A DNA stretch of 43,198 bases from Ectocarpus siliculosus (Eukaryota > Sar > Phaeophyceae > Ectocarpales > Ectocarpaceae): positions 673,094-716,291 of the forward strand of contig FN649731.1 of the NCBI GenBank assembly GCA_000310025.1, in the 5' to 3' direction. The first letter of the stretch is position 1. Each line of letters starts with the position of its first letter. A program made the position numbers and the translations under genes. The notes under the pieces are model-generated. The model saw only the letters and a list, made by a program, of their open reading frames with translations. It made no database searches and had not been told where the DNA came from. Of this stretch, positions 1 through 11,200 are shown piece after piece.

Positions 1-51
1 TAACTACTTGATATCGTTTCTGCGCTTTTTGGGCGCCTACGCGTGGGCCAG

Positions 52-3000
52 GCGTACCCTCTAAGGCCCGAGCTGATCGAGAGCACCCTCCTGGTGCACC
101 GGGCCTCTGGCGATCCTTCCTGGCTGTGGGCGGGCAGCGACTTCCTCCGATCACTGCAGGTGTGTGTGTGTGTGTTTCTTAAGTATCAGCATCATGGACC
201 GCGGTAACGAGTGACCAACAGAAAAGACGTCAGTCTCAGTGCGGTTGAAAACAGGAAATGCTTCCAAAGGCCATGATCTGGGACCCCGTGAGGGGGCATC
301 AGGTCTCTCTCTTTCTCTGTGTGTGTGCTTCCCCTTGGGAACTTCCGCGTCCGAATATTCGTTCGTGACTAGTGTGCCAATGCTCGTGAAATAGACGTCA
401 GTCTCAGTGCGGTTGAAAACAGGAAATGCTTCTAAAGGCCATGATCTGGGACCCCGTGAGGGGGCATCAGGTCTCTCTCTTTCTCTGTGTGTGTGCTTCC
501 CCTTGGTCGTGCGGTGAACTTCCGCGTCCGAATATTCGTACGTGACTAGTGTGTCAATGCTCGCGAAATGCTCTCCCTTTTATGTCTTCAGTAGACCAGG
601 CTGTTTTGTTGTTTGGTTTTTGGCTTTGCTGGGACATGCCCAATGAGCTCTCGTCTTTTGGTGGCGCGCTTTCCTCGTGCAACAGATGCCTCGGCTGCCC
701 GTATGCTGCGGTATGTAGAGATAGACTCTGTGCTATGCCCGGCTCTCTGTGTGCCAAGGCATGTCAGTGGCTTAGAATCACGAATGAACAACACCAATCA
801 CACAATGGGAGAAGCAACTTGTTCTTCCACCCTTCCCGCGCCCTGTGTTGAACCCATCTCCTGTCGCCACATCCATGCTGCCATTGTTTGTCGTCGTTGT
901 CGTTGTCGCTGGTTGCTCAGGTTGGCGGTGGTTGCCGCTGCCGTTGTTGGTACTGCTGTTTCACCTAACGCGCTTCGCCGTTGTGTGTTTCCGCGAAAGC
1001 GCAGGCGTTCTGCCGGACCGAGTGCGGCTACGCCGGGGTTCGAGACGTCGAGGACTGCTCCCTTGACGAGCAGATGCCGAGTTTTTTCCTCTCGGAGACC
1101 CTCAAGTACCTCTACCTCCTCTTCGATGAGGTATGCATGCTATCGTAGTTCTTGCCGTGCTCCCTGTTGTTATTTTGTGTATATATTAGTACCTCTACCT
1201 CCTCTTCGTATACATGCTATCGTAGTTCTTGCCGTGCTCCCTGTTGTTCTATTGTATTTCAGTCATGCTTTTTTTCAAGGAGGGCAACGAGGTAGTGCTG
1301 TTTCTTGAATTGCGATTTTTGTTTGGCCACTTTTTTCAGGAGGGCGATCGACGTTGTTCCGTTGTTTTTTTGCGTGTGCTCGGTGCTCGCCGGTTGATTT
1401 GCTGATGTGTGTGTGCAGGAATCAGCGCTGGTTTCTGTTCTGAAAAGTGGAGCGGCTATCCTTCCCTGTCATTGGCTGTGAGCAGATCATTTTGGTCCGT
1501 TTTTTTTTTTAGACGGTGTGGTCTTTTTCCTAAGGTCTCTCCTCCTCCATGTCGACGGTGTTTGTTTGTGCGTGCATCACTGGTCCCTCGGCGCGATCGT
1601 ATCGAAACCGGTTCACGCCCCAGGACAATTTCATCCACAAGGGCAACTACGTGTTTTCGACCGAAGCACATCCTTTCTCGATCGACACTGTACGTCACGG
1701 GGGACGTATTCCCGGCGGAAGCCGCAACGGTAACGGTGGCAGCAGCAGCAGCACCAGCTGCGGAATCAGCGACAGCGGCAGCAGGCAAGGTGGCAAGCCG
1801 GGCGGCGTCGGCACCGCAGCGGGCAGTGTCAATGTTGACGTGACACAGGAACCGGCAGAGCAGAAGCAGCAGAAGCAGCAGGCGGACCAAGAACAGCGGC
1901 GGGAAGCACAAGAGCCGCCGCCTCAGCCGCAGCAAGCAACGGAGGAGGAGGAGGAGGAGGAGGAGGGGAAGAAGGCGACGATGTCTCGGCGGCCCAAGCG
2001 GCGCTGGTGGCAGTGGGGAAGGACCCGGCCCTCCGTGGGCAGCAACAACCCCGCCCCAGACGGCCACGACATCTCCCCACCTCCTTCTCCTCGGAGCAGT
2101 GACGGCGGCGGCGGCGGCGGCCGCGGTGGTAGTGTCGGCGCTAGCGCTGCTGTTGGCGACGGAGGTTGTTGGGCCGCACGGCGCGCGTCTGCGGCAGCGG
2201 AGGGGAACCACCGCCTGGGACCCGAGGGCTGGCGGGACGGTAACATCCTGTTTTGGGCCCAGGTGAAGGGGGCGGTGGGAGAGACCGGTCGTTTTGTGGC
2301 CTGTTTTGCGATGGTGGCGTTATTATGGCATGGGGTTGGGGTGTTGGCGGCCGGGAGCGGTCTGCCGTTTGCACCAACCACGGCGTCATCGTGGCGAGCC
2401 TTGCCCATCCAGCAGTTTATTGGCCTGTAACGAAAATCCCCCGTTTCAGTGGACTCATCGCTGTTTAGCGCATCACATCTTCTTTTCGAGCCACCTGACA
2501 AGTGCTTCCTTTTTGTCTCCTCGGCTGAATGCTCGGTTCTGTTGCAGCATTTTCTCCCACTGCTGTGTTGCGCCCATTTCATTCTACAGGTGTCTACCGA
2601 GGTACTGAACGATTTATCGTTCAACCCCCACCCTTGTTCTTTGGCGAAGAGCCAACAAACGCGCCCTCCGGTTGACACGAGCCTTTTTTTTTCTACGTTC
2701 TTCAAATCCATCTATCTATCTCTATCCACAGATGAGCGTCTGGGATAAATTAGCAATGAATTCATAGCGTTAGCGGAACACGACCCGTGTTTCTACGTTT
2801 CCCCCAAGCAGCATACAGCGATCACTCCCCTCTGGGTAACAAACAGGCCCTGCATGATCGTTCGGTGGCGTTTTAGAACCCTCCGACACACAATGCACAC
2901 AAACGTACCAGGTGCGGTGTTAAAAAAACTCTCACGATCATTTTTATTTTATTTTTGTTTTTTTCAGGGGGGTGACCCGACCGTGGTGGAGGTGGCCGAC

Positions 3001-5075
3001 GACGAGTTTTCGCGCCTCGTGATCTCGAACGAGCTGGGCTACATGGGGGACCTCTGGGAGATGTACATGACCCGGACGTGTGCCGTGCCTTCCGCGTGGG
3101 ACGCGCCGCACCCGTACAACCCTGCCTCGTTCGTGGACACGCTTGTCGGTAAGTTGCTCTGTCGATGTTGTTGTGGTTTGTTGCTTTTGTTGTTATTGTT
3201 GTTATTGTTGTTATCGTTGTTGTGTTTGTGTTTTTAAATTCATGTGTTGTTGGTCTATCTGTTGTTGATAGTGTTGTTTGTCGTCGTCTTCGCTGGGGGC
3301 TCGATGTCGATTTCGATGTTGAACTGGCTGGGACTGCTCAGCAACAGCACTGCCACTAGCGACGGCGGTGTCATCCGCTGTTGTTCGTCCTGTGCTGTCC
3401 TTTGTGCGTGTGTCCGCGTTGTTGTTTCGGGGTTTTCACGCGCAACTCCGCTGAGGGTGACCACGGTCGGCCATCACATGAAAAGACCAAAAAAAGTGAG
3501 GATCGAACTCGTCGTCGAGGGGATCTCCTATTAGTACTAACGACTGATGGTGCCAACATGCCAACGGCGATTTGTTGCCACCGACAAACCGGCCCAAGGC
3601 AAGCGACGTGACAGTTCGCGCCCCCTCCCCACCCCCGCGGGTCTCTTGTTCGTGTGTCACGTTTTTTTGTAGTCGGAGGAAGAGCGGCGTGGGTGGTGAT
3701 TGCTTCTGGGGGCGGCGGCGGGGCGCAGCAGAGTGAGCAATTCGGCCAGACTACGACGCAGACGGTGTTCTTGGAGGAGGTCGGCTTGATCGAGGTAAAG
3801 TGGACGGACCCTTCCGCGCGCACGCTATTGCCGTTAGGCAACATGACACAAGATACCACACCCCCTGGACTGATTTTCTAAGCTCGACAACTCCACGGCA
3901 AAGACGGTGGCCTATTTTTGGAAAAGCTCTCAACGCGAGGTCGGTTGCCAACGCCGCTAATTTGGAACCGTCGCTGTTGTTGCTGCGGCGAAATCGAGCT
4001 TCTAAAATCGTTCCGGTGGATATCATATCTTGTGCAACGAACCTTCCGGTGTAAGTAGCTGTTTGCCGGACGGGCTTACGGCATGGCAGGTCACTCTTCA
4101 ATTTTTATCGAAATCGTCTTCTCGTCATCCCTCTGCTGGCTGCTGGCTGCAGCTGCTGCTGCTGCTGCTGCTGATTCCTCTTCTTGAGACTGCTGTGAAG
4201 AGGAGCATTGTACTGTTTTCACGAATCGTCATCGCTCTTGCTCGTCGTGGACCGCTGTTCCCCACCCCCCGCACCGTTGTCACAGCTCACAAATTACGTT
4301 CAGGCGTACGTACGTGGTATATTCCACGGACACGTCACTTTTACAGGATTTGTGCTTTCGTGTGCACACACGCACTATTAGTGTGACTTCAGAGTCGTTC
4401 TCTCAGTCCTGGAAGGGGTGGGGTGGGCGGCGGCTCGTGAAAGACTAAATTTAGTCCCTGCCTCCCCACAATTTGGACGGCCGAACGCCCAGTCTTCCGT
4501 CCGATCACCACCTCTGCGTGCACGGATATTTGTTACGAAACCCCGCTGTCTTCCCTGCGCTTCCCGGGTTTCTGAGGATGAGTGGGTCGATGATGATGCA
4601 TCGTAGGAGCACGTACCTTGCAGCACGGCCAGGGCCCCTCAATAGCGCGGTACCCAACATTGCGGGGACCCGAGATAGTGCAATCGAAAGACTCTTCGCG
4701 CTCGTTTCGCCGAACACGCTCAACAGCTATATTTTCGTCCAATTGGCAAGAGAGAGTGCGGGGTTCTGCAACAGTGCTGGTTTTGGCAAAAATTGCCGTT
4801 CGATCTCACCTTTCACGATTGAGGGACGGGCTCCAAATGTGCCGCTGCCCGACCCCTAACATGTGTGCGTGCACCGTGCTTCTTTCCTCGTTGTTCTGCT
4901 CTCCTGGCACCAGGTACTGTCGGCCGGCCACAACAACTACGTACTGCACCATCCCGCAAGTGGTGAGGTTCTCGAAATTTCTCCCATTTTTGACGCGTTG
5001 GGTGGTTCGGGATTGCCCGGCGGTGCAGACGGCGGGGCGATGCAGATCTCCAGCTTCGTCCGACCCCGGCCGCAG

Positions 5076-5110
<35 letters not shown>

Positions 5111-8100
5111 CCAAGCAAATACAGAGGAAGCGGGCGCGGGGCAAGCCACGACCGACGACGTACAGAAGGAGAAGGCGCAAGAGCAAGGGGATGTCTCCGA
5201 CGTCGCGAACCAGCAACGCTCAGTGGACGATGATGACGGGCTCGAAGGTTCCCGAGGGCGAGCTGAGACCAAAGCTCCGGCGACGGGGAGAGAGATGGAC
5301 GACGACGGCGTGACGGGGACCAGGAGAGCGTCGGAGGAAGAGGAGAAGGAGTTGGAAGTTCGAGTCCCTGGAAGCGAGGGGGCGAGGACTGCAGGAGACG
5401 CGGCGGCGCCGGCGCCGGCGCCGGCGGTCATTTCGGGGACAGCGATCGACAAGGAGGAAGAGTACGAGAAGGAGGCGGTGGAGGAAGAGGAAGAGGGGAT
5501 AGAGCGGCGGCGGGGCGGGGAACTAGGGGGAGAGGAGGCGGGGGGGGCAGACGAAGGGCTTGACCGCAACCCACGTGGACACGGTGACCAACATACCGCC
5601 GGCGGCAGCGGTAGGCAAGATCGTCGGGTGAGGCGAAGGCCGGCCCAGAGGAGGACTTTCATTGTCACGAAAGAGGTGAGAACGGTGGTCCGGCAGCGGC
5701 AGCATCAGGAGCACCAGCAGCCATCTGGCGACAGGCAGCCGGTAGCAGTAGCGGGAGAAAGCACAGACAGCAGTGCGAGGGACAGAAGAATTCTGTGTCG
5801 TTTGCTTCTACTAAGTGAGCGTTTAGGTGCGCGTGGTTGGGTCTCACCTTGAATTCCCCTGACATATTTTTTGTTTTTTCAGGGCCTGTCGGTGTATTGC
5901 TTGGTATCCGTGGTGGTCAACACCGACGGCAACAACAACATCAGCAGCAGCAGCAGCAGTAACAGCAGCAGCAGCGACAACAGCAGGCACTACTCGTGCT
6001 CGCTGTCTACCTTCAGCGCCCCCGGCAACGGCATGGCCGTCATCCCCCCGGTGTCGGCCCCGCTTGTGCTCGTTAAACCCAACGACGGGGTTTCCAGAGG
6101 CATCTCCCTCGGGTGCCACCTCGATGCCTCTGTTGGAGCCGACCCTGCTGCTAGCGGTGGTGCTGGCACCGAGCCGGGCGTTGATGGTGGTGCTGGTGCC
6201 CCCCCACGTAGTTTTCGGGACAGGTTGCGGGGCTGGTTCCAACAACACAGGGGATCGGCGCACTCGACGCTAGCATCGAATGGGGCGAGAACATCCTCTG
6301 ATAGCGGCGGCGGAAGTTACTCTGGGACCATCATGGTCGTGCTGCGAGGGGAATGCACGTTCGAGCACAAGGTGCGGGAAGAGGCAACGCTTCAGGCGTC
6401 GCTGCTGCTGTTTGTTTTTGTTTTTGTTGATGATACGGGCCGTTGATGTTGTTCTTGCTGGCGACAACATATGTACAGGGCAACACACCAACGGTATTTT
6501 CCAAAACCACCCGCAATCACGCCACAAGTTAAGAAAGGATGTTTTATTCATCCAAATTGCTAGATGCCGCGCTGCTACTATTTTCGAGCGCCGAGTTGAT
6601 TCCCGACGCCCCCCGCATGCACGCGAGCAGGCGAACATTGCCGAGGCGGCAGGCGCGGTCGGTCTTGTGGTGATCAACAACGAGCCCGGAGGGGTGACCC
6701 TAACCATGCCGGGGGCCAGCAACGCCGGGGTTTACGACGACGACGGAGACGACGAAGAACAGGGGGATGGTGGTGTCCAGGGTAGCGGCGTGAACATCCC
6801 GGTCGCGATGGTGAGAGCGGACAGAGAGGGGCCCGTCTCTTGAGGATGAGTGCCCCCCCTCCCCGCCATTTTCCATGTACTGCCCGCGACAGAAGAACCT
6901 CTTGTTTTGGTCGGATGGAAGTTGTCGGCGTTTTCCAGACCGGGCGCGTTTGGGGGTCAGAGTTAACCGTAAAAAAGGCCATTGGGCACATACAGGAGCG
7001 CGACACGAAGGAGACGCGCAGAAAGACACCCCAAGGGAAACGATTGTTTAGGAGAACCGAAGGGACATGTGAGGATGGCAAGAGTACACGTTCTCAAGGC
7101 GCGCCTTTTCTTGTCTGATGGCGCGCACTCGTAGAACACGTGTGGCTGCTGGTTCCCGTGCGCGCGCCGCCCCCGGCGTTTGTATCGCGACTGTTTCATG
7201 CCCGCGTATGCCCGCGTTGTGAATACTACCGCCCGCTTCCATTGCCACATCTGTGTTGACACTGCTGACAGTGTACTGCTTTCACAAGAGAAGGCAAGCG
7301 TTGCAGAGAGGGCGGGGTTAAGGAGGGTCAAGGGGGGGGGGGGGGGTTGGATGAACCCTTACGGCGTGACCCCGGATGAGATAGCTCTCCGGGGGCTTAT
7401 ATCACGAACGATGAAAAATGATCTGTGTTGCCACTGCTGAGTGCTGCTTTCACAAGAGGGGGCAGGCCTCGCGGACAGGGCGGGGGGTCGGGGGTCTTTG
7501 GCAGAGGGATCCTTACTGCGTGACCCCGGATCAGAGAGCTCCCCGGCAGCTTGTATCATGAACGACGAACAATGACGTGGGGATGCCGAAACAAATGTAA
7601 CATGACCAACATGGTGCCGTGAATGCAACCTCCGGACAAGAGTTGCGTTACGTGCAGACGCTATGTTTTTAATCACCTTCCTGTTCGAACATATGTTTAT
7701 ATGAAAATAGCACGTCACCATCGACTGAGTTTCCCGCATGACGACCTGCGTGACCAGTGATTGGTGGGACTTCCCGTATCCCGGATGTGTCGGATCCGTG
7801 ACGACACTATTTAATAAAAGAATAATGATAAACAAAATCCGTTACCCCAGGTGGGACTGGAAGACGGCGTGGAGATCATGAAGATTCTCTCGGCCGCGGC
7901 GACCGCGGGGGTCGACGAAGAGGTCAGCATCCAGGTAAGGTGGTAAAAGAGCCTTCGTTCTTGAGAGCGCTGACAGATGTTTTCGGCTTCTCGGGGTGTT
8001 TGTTTTTGCCCGCCCTTCCGAGGTCAGCTCGGGTCGGAGATCTTCGGAGATTTGGTCGGAACAGGTAAGAGATTCAGTCGAAACACTTCTCGTTGTAGGT

Positions 8101-11100
8101 TCGCGAAAAGAATGGCTGCGAGGACGTTTCATTGCCTAGGTAGGAGAGTGGCAAGACGACGGGTGGGGGTCGGTCTCGAACTATTGAACATGCTGAAGGC
8201 CGCATGATGACCGCCCTCTAATAACAAGAATGGCTCGTGCGGGAGTCAGCCCGTTATGGAACCCGTTGAGGCAACGCCTCCTGTTAAGCGGGTCCTTCTT
8301 GAGAACATGGCTGGGTTGGGGAACATGTGGTACGCGTTGCGTTTAAGATCACATGGCAATCGGTCGCTATCCGACCCTACGCGCCAGCAAAGCAGTTTCA
8401 GTCGATCATGGAAAAAATAGAAAATGGTGACGTCCGTACCACCATTATTGGCGCCCAGATAAAAGGAAAAGAACCAAAGCAGCTCGTTGTGGTGGCTGTT
8501 GTTGACGGCAGTGCATCTCCCTGCTGTCTACATATACGCCGCCAGTATATTGTTGGACGTATTAAACATCCTCAGTGTTGTAGGTTTCTTTCGGTGGGGG
8601 GATTCAAACACGGCAGCACGACAGACGACAAAACGCACTTTCGGCGATAATGCCGAGAGATTGACGAAATGAATGCGCCTATGTGCGTGCTGTCCAGACT
8701 TCCCTGATTTCTCTCTCTGCATCTCGCAGCGTAATCTTACTCTCTTTGGTTGCCTGTTCTTGGATTTTCCTGTTGGTGCTGCTGTTGCGCGCTGTTGACA
8801 GCATGCTAATCAGCCACATATTCACCCCCCCCGCCCCCAGCCTTTGGGGCTTCGTGCCCAAGCGTACGCTCTGTGATTCATTCGTCACCTGCAGCACCCA
8901 ACACACACGCACCCACCCACCCCCGGCGCGCGCGCCCGCCCTTCTGGTTTGCACTTTGTCGGATACGTTTACGCACATCTTTTGTTACCTTGACGCTTGA
9001 CCAAAACGAGCTTGCTGACGTCTTCTTGGTATAAGTGCTTTTTGTTCGTTAGTGACACCAGACAACAGGCCGTCGTGCTGAGTCGTTCATACCTCTCCAA
9101 TTCTTCAGCAACACGATTGCCCAACGTTCGGGGGATAAATGCCGGCCACTTGGTGACCAGAGAGCTAGTTATATTCCGTCAAGTTGACGATAGTGATCTC
9201 CTCGGTAATCACCCAAGCCTCTGTACAACGAATTGTACTTTCTTTTTCAATATGCAGGGGGTTCTCGATGCGAGGACCATGCACGACAGCGTGTTCTCCA
9301 GGCTAATGGAAGAGCAGAAGCAGGGGCTGCGGGATAGCCGGGGCTCCTTACTACCCGCCGCCGCTGCCGCCGCCGGGTGCAGCCGCAACAGCGGTGGCGA
9401 TGATAGCGGCAGACGAGATGCCTGTAGGGGCAGCGGCAGCCCAACACCCCCTCGCGAATCGTGGCGAAGTGCTGGTGGTGTTGGTGATGCTAGTGGTGAT
9501 AGCGACGATGGTACAGTTGCTGATGATAGCTTTCCCTCAGGAGACAACGGCAAGGGTGCGGGGAGAATTCCTGCTGCTGACGCCTCGCTGCAAGATGTTG
9601 GTAGCAGTGGTGTCGGTAGTGGAGGCGCTGGTGCCGTCGGAGGAGACGCTGAAGACGAAGCCAGGCCCGTCGTCGACGGGCCGTCCGCCGCTGCGGCGGA
9701 CGCGGGCACCGGTGCGATGCCGGACAGGGGATGGGGGGGGGAGGGCCGTGCCCCCGTCGACGAGGAAGTCGAAGAGGTAGAGGGGGGGACGAGCAGCAGC
9801 AGCAGCAACAACAATGATAACGACAGCAGTAGTCACAGCAGTGATGGCGACAGAGATAGCGGGAACAACCTGTTCTCTTTTCTCTCGTCGGGTTTCGACG
9901 AGGCCACCTTGGGAGGCATGCGACTTCCGCCTTTTTCCCTGCCAAGAGCTGTCGTCGGCGACGGCTACGTGCAGGTGTGTATGGCGTGTGTGAGCGTTGC
10001 TTGCGTGCGCGTCAGGTGTCTACAAAGTCCTCTCATCGTGTGCTCCGTGCACGGTGGTGTGCTCGGGTTTTGATTTCGCTGCAGTAAGAAAGTTGCTGAA
10101 TGCCCGCTCCCTTATTCAACCGCAGCCAGCTTGTCGATGGACGCCTTCACGATATGTATTGGGGGGCCGCAAAGTGGTAATGATTCCAGCGGAATTCATT
10201 CATTCGCCCTATGGCACTTTCAGAAGTGGTTCAGGACTTTCAGCAAGGTTTGATCCCGACCGTGTGTTGGCGCGGAAGCCAAAACGCACGTACGTGTGCA
10301 TAGCGGTCAGCAGCAGTTCGTCTTTGGAGCGATGTACTATTATTACCAAAACAACCACATGTGCTGCAGAACGTAGTCGAGCGTTCGACTACATCGAGCG
10401 GAAGCCAAAACGCACGTACGTGTGCATAGTGGCCAGCAGCAGTTCGTCTTTGGAGCGATGTACTATTATTACCAAAACCATCACATGTGCTGCAGAACGT
10501 AGTCGAGCGTTCGACTACATCGAGCAGAAGGTCGCTGCTGTCCGCGCTGGTACTGGTCACCCGATGTACTATCGCGTCGCCCCTGTCTCCCCCCGCGATG
10601 CCGAACAATCCCGAGTGTCCGGTGTGCACCGTTTTTCGGGATGCATGGTTTCGTTCGATAGTCTCGTCAGCACTGCTCTGACGCAATGACGCGGCCACTA
10701 CGTGGCTTTCCGCGTTACCCCCTGGTCAATGATCTATTATTTAGCAACTATGGCGTGCATAATACGAGTACACCCCGTGATGCGTCCGCGCTGTTCCCTT
10801 GGTGCGCGAAACCCCACAGGTGATGGGCGTAGGGCACTGGGGCGTGATTATTTTCCCGCACGAGGGCATTTGGGCGCTGTCGTTGACGCCCAACGTATTT
10901 AACCCTCCGCCGACACCGCCCGAAAGCGGCGGCGGAGAAGACGGGGGAAAGACAACGGCCGCGGTGGCCGTCCGCAGAACAAAGGAGGAGGAGGGTCTCC
11001 TTGGAGACAGGGACGAACGAGAAGATGGCCAAGCTGCGGGTGCTGCTGTTTCTGCTGCCGAGGACGTGGAGGATCGCGATGGTGATGCCTCAGATGGTAG

Positions 11101-11200
11101 CAACGACGATTGTGATGATGATGACGATGACGATGATGATTTCGATGCCTTAGATGATGACGATGACGACGACGATTTTGATGCATTAGATTATGCCTGA
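52..11200 (+). CDS. EDEM3-like ER degradation-enhancing alpha-mannosidase-like protein (GH47 + PA domain), 5' partial
   Basis: Proposed exons: 52-159, 1005-1130, 1624-2262, 2968-3148, 3673-3794, 4914-5675, 5883-6371, 6631-6810, 7851-7934, 9258-9974, 10820-11200 (TGA 11198-11200). All have GT-AG borders and join in frame, giving about 1262 residues. Seen: [11 protein letters not shown] in exon 1, [16 protein letters not shown] in exon 2 and FSTEAHPF in exon 3, which are hallmarks of the C-terminal half of GH47. A PA domain follows ([13 protein letters not shown], then [12 protein letters not shown], then NIPVAM/VGLEDG). Known: GH47 followed by PA is the EDEM3 arrangement; EDEM proteins trim or recognise mannose on misfolded ER glycoproteins and feed them to ERAD. 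Odd: long low-complexity inserts (polyQ, Glu-, Ser- and Gly-rich) and an acidic C-terminus instead of a KDEL-type retention signal. The N-terminal catalytic half and the signal peptide are upstream of the window. Bases 1-51 look like intron end, with a branch-point-like TAACTAC at 1-7. Confidence 0.85.
226..569 (+). repeat. 168 bp direct tandem duplication in an intron
   Basis: Two nearly identical copies, 226-393 and 394-569, begin GACGTCAGTCTCAGTGCGG. The second has a small insertion (TCGTGCGGT) and a few substitutions. Both lie between the first two exons of the EDEM3-like gene. Confidence 0.9.
1105..1252 (+). repeat. Tandem duplication covering the exon-2 donor site
   Basis: The 3' end of exon 1005-1130 plus about 45 nt of intron (1105-1176) is repeated at 1188-1252, period 83. 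The second copy has CTTCGTATACATGC where the first has CTTCGATGAGGTATGCATGC, so it loses the GAG|GTATGC donor. The real exon therefore ends at 1130. Confidence 0.85.
1624..2262 (+). other. Exon with low-complexity insertion after the GH47 domain
   Basis: After the conserved TEAHPF block the open frame runs for about 190 residues. In order it has a Gly/Ser/Asn stretch, a Gln/Lys/Glu stretch, a run of eight Glu, a basic Trp-rich patch ([12 protein letters not shown]), and Ser/Pro then poly-Gly. No stop interrupts it up to the chosen donor (GTGAAG at 2263), and the next exon at 2968 joins in phase 0. Human-type EDEM3 has a different, shorter linker here. The exact 3' border is the least certain of this gene, since intron retention could mimic part of this exon. 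Confidence 0.6.
4914..5675 (+). other. EDEM3-like exon: conserved pre-PA segment plus polyQ and acidic insert
   Basis: The exon opens with [22 protein letters not shown], which fits the segment preceding the PA domain in EDEM3-type proteins. It then has twelve consecutive Gln encoded by mixed CAG/CAA codons at about 5073-5108. A further ~180 residues rich in Glu, Asp, Arg, Gly and Ala include a (AP)n run. It ends at a GTGAGA donor (5676) and joins 5883 in phase 0. The Gln run is part of a trinucleotide repeat and probably varies in length between strains (inference). Confidence 0.7.
5883..7934 (+). other. Protease-associated (PA) domain spread over three exons
   Basis: Exons 5883-6371, 6631-6810 and 7851-7934 join in phase 0. 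Exon one has a Ser/Asn-rich loop and then [16 protein letters not shown]. Exon two continues [21 protein letters not shown] and later VNIPVAM. Exon three gives [16 protein letters not shown]. The RGxCxFxxK, AGAxGxVVxNN and IPVxMV elements are the core of PA domains. In EDEM3 this domain follows the mannosidase domain and is thought to assist substrate or partner binding. Long loops rich in Ser, Gly and Asp interrupt the fold. Confidence 0.85.
7247..7575 (+). repeat. Degenerate ~170 bp tandem repeat in an intron
   Basis: Two diverged copies (about 7247-7415 and 7421-7575) share TGTGTTG-CACTGCTGA, TGCTTTCACAAGAG, GCGTGACCCCGGAT and ATCATGAACGA-type blocks. The first contains a G homopolymer at about 7331-7346. 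It lies in the intron between exons 6631-6810 and 7851-7934. Confidence 0.75.
9258..11200 (+). other. C-terminal exons of the EDEM3-like protein with an acidic repeat tail
   Basis: Exon 9258-9974 starts [20 protein letters not shown], then has about 170 residues of Ser/Gly/Asp/Ala low complexity, and ends [23 protein letters not shown]...GDGYVQ. Exon 10820-11200 starts [24 protein letters not shown] and ends in a run of Asp containing the unit DDFDALD twice, stopping at DYA. No KDEL/HDEL-like signal is present. The phase-0 junction and the hydrophobic content at both exon edges support the model; the function of the tail is unknown. Confidence 0.7.
10272..10523 (+). repeat. 126 bp tandem duplication in the last intron
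   Basis: Copies at 10272-10397 and 10398-10523 start GCGGAAGCCAAAACGCACG and differ at only a few positions. The period is 126, a multiple of three, so a spurious open frame runs through both. It lies in the intron 9975-10819 of the EDEM3-like gene. Confidence 0.9.

Larger units (their letters stand above)
52..1700 (+). other. GH47 domain, C-terminal end (exons 1-3 of the window)
   Basis: Exon 52-159 reads [12 protein letters not shown] followed by a helix containing [14 protein letters not shown]. Exon 1005-1130 reads [36 protein letters not shown] in two conserved blocks. Exon 1624 onward opens with [18 protein letters not shown]. In family GH47 the Thr of the TEAHP or TEGH motif closes the (alpha/alpha)7 barrel and helps bind calcium; that Thr is present here. 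The catalytic acids lie mostly in the missing upstream part, so enzymatic activity cannot be judged. The three junctions are all phase 0. Confidence 0.85.

Noticed and set aside
613-1308. A 231-codon open frame overlapping exon 1005-1130 of the EDEM3-like gene
   Set aside because: It is in a different frame from the conserved GH47 residues and shows no domain content.
1456-2211. Minus-strand open frame with long Leu, Ala and Arg runs
   Set aside because: It is the mirror of the trinucleotide-rich exon on the plus strand; the composition follows from the repeat.
5060-5115. The CAG/CAA run as an intronic microsatellite
   Set aside because: It sits in an exon whose start ([11 protein letters not shown]) and phase-0 end fit the EDEM3 model, so I treat it as coding polyQ.
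9997-10689. Plus-strand open frame containing two 42-residue repeats
   Set aside because: It lies entirely in an intron with good GT-AG borders; the repeat is a recent DNA duplication whose period happens to be a multiple of three.
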